A stretch of 64,000 nucleotides of DNA from assembly GCA_039105265.1 (NCBI GenBank), contig JAPFFF010000010.1, positions 2,976,001 through 3,040,000 on the forward strand. Reading direction: 5' to 3'. This DNA comes from Tritrichomonas musculus (Eukaryota > Parabasalia > Tritrichomonadida > Tritrichomonadidae). Of this stretch, positions 1 through 8,757 are shown piece after piece (within the stretch, counting starts at the first letter, position 1; each line of letters starts with the position of its first letter). Made by a program: the position numbers and the translations under genes. Under the pieces are notes generated by a model. The model was given only the letters and a program-made list of their open reading frames with translations, searched no databases and had not been told where the DNA came from.

Positions 1-342
1 TAATACATAGAATATATTTTTTTATTTATTTATTCTTGTAAAATTAATATTAATAAATATCAAATTATCATTTATTTATAATTATCAATATATTCTTTAT
101 TTATTAGTTTATAATCAAGTAATAATTATATTTTAAGAAATTGTTAGAAGAAATAGAATAAATTTAGAGAATTCTTTGAAATAATTTGAATGAATTTAAT
201 AGAAAAATAAAAAAAAAGGTTGAATGCTCATTACTATGCTTTTTGTTGCAAAATAATTCAATTATATTAACTAAGCAATTGAAATGATATGATAGTTATT
301 GTATTCTGCTTTTAGAAAAATAAAAAATTAGGCATCAAAATT

Positions 343-456
343 AACTGTTTCCAATCTGACGGGAACAAAAATAGGCATCAAAATTATTGAATCAATTTTT
401 AAAAAAGTTAATATATAACACAAAAAAGTTATGTTCGCGTCAGATTGAAAACAGTT
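343..456. repeat. Inverted repeat, 25-bp arms
   Basis: The arms at 343-367 and 432-456 are reverse complements with two mismatches. The core is AACTGTTTCCAATCTGACG on the left against its complement on the right. The 64-bp loop is AT-rich. The DNA could be a tiny TIR remnant or simply a hairpin; no target duplication was recognised. Confidence 0.7.
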
Positions 457-562
457 TATCTATATGTGTACGTTAAAAATGGCCGTTAATCAAAAAATGA
501 ATGCTATTCAAACTACAGCCTTAAATTCAAAAGAAATAGGTAGTAAATAATACTTAAAAAAA

Positions 563-613
563 GCTTGTTATTTTGAGAATCGATATCAAAAACGTCACTT
601 TTTTCATCTGATA
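563..613 (+). repeat. 51-bp dispersed repeat, copy A
   Basis: The block starts GCTTGTTATTTTGAGAATCG and ends CATCTGATA. It recurs in the same orientation at 7629-7680 with a single one-base insertion. Flanking bases do not match, so the edges are sharp. Its role is unknown. Confidence 0.85.
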
Positions 614-1019
614 AGAGAAATAAGCTTAACTGAGGGTTTTCCAAAACTATGTGCTTTTTATGAATTTAAATTCATAGTTTAAGAAATCAAAGAGCTTCTG
701 ATAAATGTGCCAAAATTGATAGAAAAGATAAAGAAAATCTAAATTATTGGGGAAGCAGAGAATGGAGAAGTGATTTACATTGATTATGGAAATAATCTTA
801 AAGATAATAAAAATTACTCTCGTCATGGTGATAGAAACTATAGTAATAATAATGACTCATATCAATCAAATGATGTATGTATTCTTATCTAATTTTATAA
901 ATTATAAAAAAAAATATTTATAACTATATCTTTACTACTTTTTCCATTTGATATTGCATGAAATGAAAACAGATAATTTTATCTGTTTTCAGTTCATATT
1001 TTATTTTTTAGTCTCTGTG

Positions 1020-1149
1020 TGCATCAGTGGTAACATCATTTGATGTTGATCGTCAATTTGTACAAATAAAAATATGATCACAGATTGGCCACCTGAAACG
1101 GATCTATACAAAACTGGTGGTCAATCTACAATCATAAACGCATTCATAT

Positions 1150-1187
<38 letters not shown>

Positions 1188-2268
1188 TGATTTGAATTCT
1201 TTCTATCGAATTAGAAAAAACAGGTTTTTCTTGGCCTGAATCTACTGCAAAACGAATACAAAATTTGTGTTGGAAGTAAAACATTCAAAATTCCTCATAT
1301 ATCGGATAACTGATGTATTGAATGAGCGCAATATTGGATGCTTTGATTATAAAATACACAATGATGACTCGCTATTTTTTATATCGCAATTGTAATTCAA
1401 TATTTGAAAGAACATTATTTAGTTGACTATATATCACGATCAATTTTTGAAAGAAATTGTGAAGACTTGCTTATATCATTGATAAATCTTAAAATTTGAA
1501 AATAGTTTGAAAGCAACATAAATAATCAAAGAAGATTTATCAAAAGTCATTTTATTTGGTGGTTCCCAAAAAATTCCATTTATTATCAAATACGCTTCTC
1601 ATTTGTTATAATACGGGCGAAATTGCCTCTCTTGAAACCGCTTCCAATATTGAAGTTAGATCAGCAACATGATGAAGTTAATGTTCTGATTATTGATGAT
1701 TTAAAGCTTTCTTTTGGAATATCAAAATCAGATAAAAATATAAATTTTTTTCATATCAAATGTCAATAGATAATAAAAACACTACTTTTTACATTATCAA
1801 AAGGCAGCCAAGCAAAAGATGCTATCAATGAATTTGAAAGGAAAAGATTGGAAAATAGTGATAATCTTTTAATTGATGCATTTGAATTTGACGAAATTAG
1901 GATTTCACAAAAAAAGGAGGTAATTCAAATTAAGATTTCAATGAAATGTTGCTATTTTGGATGAAATGATGGATAAAAATACTGGAAAATATGAATTCTT
2001 CGTTATTCATTATGATATAGCTAAATTAAATGATATTGTATTTCAAATACTAAAATTTATCAATCAATGGATGATGAAAAATATAAGCTTAAAAATTATT
2101 GTTTTAATATACGAAATTTTATTAAAAACGAAAAATGCAGCAAATTAATTACAAAATCTAAAAAAAAGACAAATTAATAAAGAAATAAAAGATATTTTTG
2201 ATTGTATTGGCTTAAATGTAAGTGATATATCATCAAATTTAGAACATGAAAAGGAAGAAATTGACTGA
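1020..2268 (+). pseudogene. Decayed Hsp70-family chaperone gene
   Basis: Translation in shifting frames follows the Hsp70 order. Near 1040-1130 is a nucleotide-binding-domain segment (FDVDRQFVQ, then a DWP-type motif). Near 1430-1600 is the end of the ATPase domain (SRSIFERNCEDLL, then KVILFGGSQKIPF, matching the family VGGSTRIP motif). Near 1690-1780 is the start of the substrate-binding domain, near 1950-2000 is LDEMMDKNTGK, and near 2065-2268 is the helical lid ending EKEEID. The 5' part is missing or unrecognisable. A run of 31 A residues at 1154-1184 lies inside the copy. Several frameshifts and stops rule out a full-length product. The longest intact piece is a 63-residue frame at 1957-2148. 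Identification as Hsp70 rests on motif order; which compartment's Hsp70 it was cannot be told. Confidence 0.75.
1154..1184 (+). repeat. A31 homopolymer inside the Hsp70 pseudogene
   Basis: There are 31 consecutive A residues. The run separates two recognisable Hsp70 segments. It may be slippage expansion or the tail of a small inserted retrosequence; no other sign of an insert is visible. Confidence 0.9.
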
Positions 2269-2277
2269 TAATTCGAT

Positions 2278-2484
2278 TCAAATATTGGAAAATGCAAATT
2301 GTTGTAAAAAAAAATTGCATTTTGTCTGTTGTTTGCCTGGTGTTATTGTATAATATGACTGAGCTTCATTAGTATCAATAGTTTTGTAAGATTTTTTTTT
2401 TAATTCAAACAGATCACATCCTTTTATATATACAACAAGTACGTCAATAGCTTTAACAATGACTTCTTTATTTGTTTCACTCAA
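2278..2484 (-). pseudogene. Possible Hsp70 substrate-binding fragment, opposite strand
   Basis: A 68-codon minus-strand frame contains KEVIVKAIDVL, KGCDLFEL and later a PGKQQTK stretch. The order loosely resembles the beta-sheet part of the Hsp70 substrate-binding domain (an ID-V-L stretch, then a K-K/T segment, then QQT). It lies tail to tail with the better-supported Hsp70 pseudogene, so it could be a second, inverted copy. The resemblance is weak and it could be chance. Confidence 0.25.
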
Positions 2485-3561
2485 AACTAATTCATCGTCA
2501 TTGTAAAATATGATAAAACATTAAGAGAAAACAACAATATTTAGTTAACTATATTCGTTATTATATTCCGATCATTTTATATTCAATTTAGAAAAGATGA
2601 TTTATTCATCAAAATTACCCAAATATTTTTTTGAGGTATCAATTCATGTCTAGAACAAATTTATCCAATGAACTGATAAATATATTGATTATTTTCCAAA
2701 AGTTTCACCATCTGTTTGGAAACCAAGTTTTGAAATTCATACTTAAAAATTCAAATTGAATTAAAAATAATCGTTTGAGCATTTTCATTAATAAATTTAT
2801 CAACTTTCGTATATATTTCATTTATATTTTGGTAAATACTCTATAGCCATCCGATGTTCAATCAAAAAGCATGCGAATAGGCATTATTGGTTTCAAAACT
2901 TTAAATTTTTAAAAAAAAAAAAAAACTCAAAATTCTTTTGGTAGCATTTTGATAATAAATCTATTTTATAAAAATAACTATGAAAATATTTTTTGAATTA
3001 AATAACGGGTTACTATTTTCGTAGGCACTTTTTAAAAGCCCTTTAATAAAAAATTTATTTATATTCATTCAAAAAGTGATTCATTAGCAATTGGATTGAA
3101 AAATTTAGATCAAAAATCGAACATCTTCAATGATCTTTACAACAATAAATTTTAAACCACTCCAATCAAAAATGAAAAATAATTGATTCGAACCAATTAT
3201 TTGAACCGAAGTTGTTGCTTAAAAATTAATTTTTCAAGGGAAAAGAAATCGAAAGATGATTCTTATTATTTATACAATAGCTTATTCAGAATCAACAATA
3301 GAAAAAAAAAAACAAAATTATTCAAAATTAAATGAAGATTTTTAGTATATTGAATTTTTCTTTAAAATTTAAATGAATAAAAAGTTGTAACTTTTTGATA
3401 AATTATTTATTATATTTTCACAAATTTCAATTAAACAATATCGCTGATTTACAAACAAAAAGTTTAACTTATCGAAAAATTGTGAAATGCAATGGAAAAA
3501 ATTAAATAACAGCAAAATCATTTTCACGTTTTTTTAAATAGGTAAATATTCGAAAAAAAAC
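2485..3561. other. Gene-free AT-rich stretch upstream of the Myb gene
   Basis: No open frame of note and no recognised repeat family. TCATTTTC at about 3519 resembles a trichomonad initiator, but it lies about 40 bases before the Myb ATG and is not an exact match. Confidence 0.5.
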
Positions 3562-4347
3562 ATGAAAAAATGCAAAGAAACAAAAACTGACCTAAATACC
3601 AATGATATAAAATCATTACATAATTTACCGACAGAACCATTACAATTTTCAATATACGAATCAATAATTCCTCCTAATAATATTGGTAATCAAGTAATTA
3701 AAAACGAAATCAAAGTCGTTAATGCAAATTTCATTCTCAATTCAAGTGATTTAGTACAAGATACTAAAAATGAAGACAATTCTTTGGTAAATCAAACTAA
3801 ATCTTCACCCAAAAAAACAAAAACTCAAACTAAAAATGGTCCACATTCAAATTCAAGAATTCACTGGACTGAAGAAGAAAACAAACAGCTAAAAAACCTT
3901 GTAAAGCAATATGGAGCAAAGAAATGGAATACAATAGGATCAATATTAAAAACAAAAACAGGAAAGCAATGCAGAGATCATTATATGAATGTTTTGGATC
4001 CCGATATTAAGAATACTCTGTGGACAGTTGAAGAAGAAAAAACCTTATTACAAAAATACCATCAATTAGGTCCACACTGGTCCCAAATAAAAAACTTCCT
4101 CCCTGGAAGAACCACCGGAATGATAAAAAATTACATTCAAATGTTAATGAAAAGAAACGGTGATAAATTTTTTAAAGTACCTCAGAATGACGATTATGAA
4201 TTTAATCCTAATTCTAATAGTTTTTCAGAAAACGATGCTTCTTTTGATTTTGAATCAAAAGAAACGGAAACTCGTCAAAACGAGTTTTCTATTCATGATA
4301 TTGCTTTTCTTTTAAATAGACCATCAGATTTTAACGATCCACAATAA
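3562..4347 (+). CDS. R2R3 Myb-like DNA-binding protein
   Basis: This 261-residue protein has two adjacent Myb/SANT repeats. The first runs from about residue 100 (HWTEEENKQLKNLV...) to about 146 (CRDHYMNVLDP). The second runs from about 153 (LWTVEEEKTLLQKY) to about 197 (PGRTTGMIKNYIQML). Each starts with the expected Trp, and the third position of the hydrophobic triad is aliphatic or aromatic, as is common. The N-terminal 95 residues are polar and Asn/Lys/Thr-rich; the C-terminal tail is acidic and Ser/Asn-rich. The architecture is that of the large trichomonad Myb family, whose characterised members bind promoter elements, so a nuclear transcription regulator is likely; its targets are unknown. 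The gene stands alone among decayed DNA. The start is the first ATG of the frame. Confidence 0.88.
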   Translation: MKKCKETKTDLNTNDIKSLHNLPTEPLQFSIYESIIPPNNIGNQVIKNEIKVVNANFILNSSDLVQDTKNEDNSLVNQTKSSPKKTKTQTKNGPHSNSRIHWTEEENKQLKNLVKQYGAKKWNTIGSILKTKTGKQCRDHYMNVLDPDIKNTLWTVEEEKTLLQKYHQLGPHWSQIKNFLPGRTTGMIKNYIQMLMKRNGDKFFKVPQNDDYEFNPNSNSFSENDASFDFESKETETRQNEFSIHDIAFLLNRPSDFNDPQ

Positions 4348-4929
4348 TTTAGTTTGTTTGATAAATGAATTTTATATAAGATTAATTGAATATTTTATCA
4401 AATTTTTTCTCAAAATTTTGAGAGGGTTTTCAGAAAAAATTGAGTGATATAAATCGCGTAATGAAAATGAGTAATTCATACAGAATTAATTTTCAAAAAA
4501 TGAATAAAACGATCAATACAATTTTTTATGGTGAATTTCATAATGATTCATCTTATCAGCCATATATCATCTTTTATTCATCCTTAGGATATTTATATTA
4601 TTAAGACTTGTGTAAGCTTTCTAGTTGTATAACCATCAAAGGGTCCAAATTTTGAATTAAAAATGACGATATAGTTTTTTGTATGTAGTTGTATAGAGTA
4701 GGTCCCGATTTTATCCCTGATTTTAGGTTAGGCGATGCTACAAAAACCCGAAGCTCATATGTAACACAATGGCTCCTACTTATGTATGAAAGTGTTAAAA
4801 AGAGTAGTATACTGATTGCTTATTTTTATGTTGTCTTTTCTCACATAACTTATTATTATCTGATAACTAATTTAATGTGAACCAAAATCGCTTCTCAGAT
4901 TTTTTTAAGATGCTTGTTGTAGAATGTAC
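4348..4929. other. Gene-free stretch
   Basis: A 63-codon frame at 4689-4880 shows no family motif. It runs in the same direction as the integrase fragment that follows, so it could be an unrecognised remnant of the same element, but nothing supports that directly. Confidence 0.4.
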
Positions 4930-5225
4930 AAATTTTATCTTGTATGGAGATATCCGTTTTTAAAAATAATCAATCAAAACATATTTTTTGGCTCATGGGC
5001 ATTAAAGTTTCTGATAAAAACGTTAAATTGCCTTTTCAAAAAGTGATTGATGTCTAAGGAATTCCTTATACTTATTGGTTGGATAACGGTGATGAGAATA
5101 AAGATGATGAGCTGATGTCATTCTTTAATGCATATTGAACGCACAGTTCATTAATGAAAGTCTATTATCCTCCACAAAATGGAAAAGTAGAGGCATACTG
5201 GAAGTTTTTAGCACCCCAATGAATA
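4930..5225 (+). mobile_element. Fossil integrase fragment (rve-type core), possibly Polinton/Maverick or another integrase-bearing element
   Basis: The translation shows a WLDNGDEN segment followed about 40 residues later by PPQNGKVEAYWKFL. This is the spacing and look of the second Asp and the Glu of a retroviral-type integrase core. Only the distal part of the core is recognisable. No capsid, polymerase or terminal repeats were found. The piece is broken, short and isolated, and looks old. Polintons are abundant in trichomonads, but the fragment is too short to assign the family with certainty. Confidence 0.5.
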
Positions 5226-5634
5226 TCTGAAAACAATATTTAAATTAAATCGTAAGAAATTTTATATATATATATGACTCATTTAAATGCATTCGCATTT
5301 TTCTTTTCAAACATAATAATCTAGCTCTTTCACATATTGCTGGAGTGGCGGGAAGTGATAGAAATGTCATGGCCAAATTGACAATATCATTCATTTAGTT
5401 TGAATAAACTGCAGTTGCCCAGAATTCGGTGTTTGAATCATAGATCAAATCTCTGTTTTGCAATTTTTCTTCCGAATATTGGAAAAATTTCCTATATTGA
5501 TCTCGATTTTTTCCTCTATCATTTTTTTTTTTACTTTTAATAATTCATTTCTGCAATATAGAAATCACTGATACGAACTTTCATTCTTCATTTCTTTTAA
5601 GTTTCTCTAGTTGTCTGAATTGGCTTCATTATTA
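5226..5634. other. Gene-free stretch before the mariner relic
   Basis: No gene or repeat is recognised. The sequence may contain further unrecognisable remains of the preceding element. Confidence 0.4.
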
Positions 5635-6912
5635 TTAGGTTGGAATAAAAAGAACTTAACTATACATAGTATCATCGAAAAAATTATTTTACATTGATTC
5701 AGGATATAGATGATCCAATCCTTTAATTTGAGCTTGGAGTCTATCTCCAACGAAACAAGAAACTGTTATTTGATGTACTAAAGCTTTGTCCATTGTTTTT
5801 TTTTTTTTCAATTTATATAGTCTTTGGTAGTAATAGTGCTCATTGTATATGATTCGAATAAAAATGTACCATGCTGATTAATGATATCATTAAGTAAACT
5901 CCCTTCCAAGACCTATACCTTTCAATTTTCGGCGCTTTTTTTTAAAAAAAAAAACAATTTTATCTATTTTTTTGAATGCCACTTATTTTCTCAGCAATTG
6001 ATGTCCACTTGTGAGGTATTTTTAATTATTCTAAAAAAATTTTCAAATATGTATCTGGCTTTCAGAAGGGTGGGCATTGATCATCTGGTGCTTTCAATTC
6101 ATCAGGAATTGAATGATACTTTTTCCTTATAAAGCGTGCAATGGTTTTTCCACTAAAATCTTTTACCATTTGTATTCTATATTCAAAAGTATTTACTAGA
6201 TTATTAATAGTTTCTAAATCTATGCTATCATACACCTGTTGAATTAATTGTTTTTATTTTGCTTTACTTTTCAGTTTTGTAGTTAAACGTTTTAATCGTT
6301 CTTTCATGATTTCCCAAAAGTTCACATTGGGTGAAATATCTGGTGAATTTGGAAGCCATCCATTGAGAGCTAATTATCTGCATATATATTTCATTACCAT
6401 TGGTGTCCAATGACATGTAGCACCATCCTGTTGAAATAAAAAGCTCGACGTCGATTTTGTATGAATAGAGTCATATCAAGCTTCTTCACTAGTGAAAGTT
6501 CAAGCACAAATATGCTGTATAAAGCAGTAATAAGCATGAAATGCATCAACGGGGATGAACCACAAGTATTCCAATATTACTTTATTTTCCCACAATAATG
6601 GGGCACTGCAAATAGAGGTGAATCAATTGTCGGTGTGAGAAATATTTATTTAACTTCAAGAAGTAGAAAATTAGAATTGACCCTATCAATCAGAAAAGTT
6701 TTTAGAAAAGATTTCAATGATTTAAAGAAAGATAATCTAAGTTTCACCAATGACCAAATATATTACAATATTCCAGAATTTAAGAAAAGTATGGAATCAT
6801 ATGACATTATATCATGAATATACCAAAGAACGCAATATTATGATTGTAGTTGTGGCAATTTATTTAAGCACATGTACATTAATAGTATAATTTGTAATAA
6901 GCTCCAACCCAA
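5635..6912 (-). mobile_element. Tc1/mariner-family transposon relic (about 1.28 kb)
   Basis: The left end reads TTAGGTTGGAATAAAAAG directly after a TA dinucleotide, like mariner inverted repeats that begin TTAGGTTGG. The right end, read inward on the minus strand, is TTGGGTTGGAGCTTATT, a degraded match. The span of about 1.28 kb is the usual mariner length, and a decayed transposase lies inside on the minus strand. The right-hand TA target copy is not visible, so the right boundary is approximate. The element is inactive. Confidence 0.7.
6070..6615 (-). pseudogene. Decayed Tc1/mariner transposase, catalytic and C-terminal part
   Basis: The minus-strand translation contains FLFQQDGATCHWTPMVMKYI, with the second catalytic Asp in the QDGATCH motif. 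It is followed by LALNGWLPNSPDISPNVNFW, matching the family pattern SPDLNPIENLW around the third catalytic acid. The third acid position reads Asn in SPNVNFW. Downstream is IMKERLKRL. At least three in-frame stops interrupt this reading, the first upstream of the QDGATCH motif. The N-terminal DNA-binding part could not be recognised between about 6620 and 6900. The protein cannot be functional. Confidence 0.78.
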
Positions 6913-7888
6913 AAATTTAGTGATCCCTTGAATTTTATCAGACTCAATAACTTATAATCGTTATTGTTCCTCATATCTATTTATATGAATAATCGATAAA
7001 TCATCCCTTCTTTTCATATTACGATTTTCAAATTTTCGAAAAATAATTTTTATCTTTCATAGGAAATGAACTTTTATTTTAATAAAATATATGCAGTATA
7101 TTAAAATTCTGAAAAATATTTAAGCATGAAATTTAAAACCAATAAAGATAATTTCATTTTAACCAAAAATATAAATTTATCAAAAAGTGAAAACGATAAC
7201 TTTTTGTAGCCTAATAAAAGACTCTCCATTTCTATAAATATTTTAAGCCTTGATATTCTTTTAATAAAAAAAATCCAAATTATTTTACTAGTCTTGCATT
7301 TATTTTTCATTATTCAATATAAGACTCTTTAATTTGCAAATATAAATATATCAAAAAAAAAAAAAAAAAAAAAAAAGCATGATGAATACAAGTTTTTTTG
7401 ATTTGTTTCAATGGTAATTTTAAAGGGTATCAAATGCATATGAATATTCATAAAAAAAAATTCACTTAAGATAATTAATATTAATAAATAATCATTATTT
7501 ATAAATATGAAATAATTACTTATATCATATAATTAATTCAACTACTAAATTGAAAAGCTCTGTTTTCCATGGATACTTTTCAATGCAATAACAAACAAAG
7601 CAATTTAATTTTTTTTTATAACTCATAGGCTTGTTATTTTGAGAATCGATATCAAAAACGTCACTTTTTTACATCTGATACTCAATTATCAGTTTAAAAA
7701 TCAGATATGAAATGTGATATGAAAATTATTGTAAACATGATATTAATTACCGAGATCTCGAGATCTCAAACAGATTTATCTTTTTTTATAATTGGTATTT
7801 GAGATTTTAAAATATTTAAATATATAATAGAATGTATTGATGTTTATTTTAATATTAAAATCAAAAAATACATTCTTTTTTTAAAAAT
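6913..7888. other. Gene-free stretch with homopolymer run and repeat copy B
   Basis: No real gene is seen. It contains a long A run near 7353-7376 and the second copy of the dispersed 51-52 bp repeat at 7629-7680. A short block near 7476-7510 (AATTAATATTAATAAAT and following) resembles 44-90 at the window start. The 69-codon minus-strand frame at 7101-7310 has the low-complexity make-up of random AT-rich sequence. Confidence 0.5.
7629..7680 (+). repeat. 52-bp dispersed repeat, copy B
   Basis: Matches 563-613 in the same orientation with one extra A in the T-run region. The two copies are 7.07 kb apart. Confidence 0.85.
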
Positions 7889-8677
7889 ATTAGAGGTATT
7901 CACTTTGAGGATTTTGACTGTATTTTTTTAAAAAAATATAAAAATTAAAACGCATTTATTTAATAAATGATACATTAAAAATTGCAAAATTATTTATGCG
8001 CTAGTTTTTGAGAAAATTCGATTTTATAAAAAAAATTATTTTTTTCAATGTTTATGAGCCATTCAAAACCGTAAAATATCGTAGAAAAAAATTGAAAGAA
8101 AAATGTTCCAAAATGCCACTTTAATTTTATTAAAAATTTTGAATATTTTTGTAATTTTTTGTACGTTAAAAAACGTTTATTTTTTATTTTGAGTCTAATA
8201 AATGAAACATATTTTCCAAAATATTGGCCGCATAAAATCACTAATGCTTCTAGGAATAAATTCTCATGGCCAATATAATCATTATATTAAAGATGTAGAA
8301 TCATATAAAGACAATTTTTGAAGTTATCATCTGTTTTTCTTTAAAAATGCTTTTTGGGTTTGAAAGTATGAAGAATGCAGATTTTGAAGTTTCTGAATTA
8401 GGAAATAATTAGAAATTTTCATTTATTGTGACAATACTTTGGAATAATGAAGATATCCAAAATATATTCGATGTTATAAATAAAATGATATAATTATATT
8501 GTTTACTAAAATATGATTTTTTCTTCAATTTAATATTCAAATCGTCATTTAAACATTTTATAGATTATTTTGATGATAAAAAGAAATAAAAATAATCTGT
8601 ATTTAGCTCAAAAAATTAAAAATACATTTTAAAGAAGAAAAATGACCGTTAAGTCACTTAAGGTGAATACCTCTAAT
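7889..8677. mobile_element. 789-bp TIR element, apparently non-autonomous
   Basis: ATTAGAGGTATTCAC at 7889-7903 is exactly matched in reverse complement at 8663-8677, and similarity extends a few bases inward (TTTGAGG against CTTAAGT). No transposase is recognisable inside. The longest frame is an 83-codon minus-strand frame at 7990-8241 without motifs. The element ends 80 bases before the macrodomain ATG and so may supply part of that promoter. The family is not assigned. Confidence 0.55.
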
Positions 8678-8757
8678 TTGTGTGATTTAATAAAATTTTT
8701 TTAAAACTTTTTCTGAAGAATATTACTTGACTTTTTTTGCAAATTTTATATTTCAAA

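Larger units (their letters stand above)
1..1019. other. AT-rich gene-free stretch
   Basis: No convincing coding sequence is seen here. Short open stretches lie around 480-880 but match nothing I recognise and are soon interrupted. The stretch contains an imperfect inverted repeat and one copy of a 51-52 bp dispersed repeat, both listed separately. The Hsp70 pseudogene begins at its right edge, and its missing 5' end may have decayed into this stretch, although I could not recognise it. Confidence 0.6.

Noticed and set aside
871-1060. Possible intron beginning GTATGT at about 875
   Set aside because: The required trichomonad 3' element ACTAACACACAG was not found downstream, and the surrounding DNA is not an intact gene.
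6635-6817. 60-codon plus-strand frame inside the mariner relic
   Set aside because: Opposite to the transposase direction and without a family motif.
7990-8241. 83-codon minus-strand frame inside the 789-bp TIR element
   Set aside because: Aromatic and Lys-rich composition as expected of random AT-rich DNA; no transposase motif.
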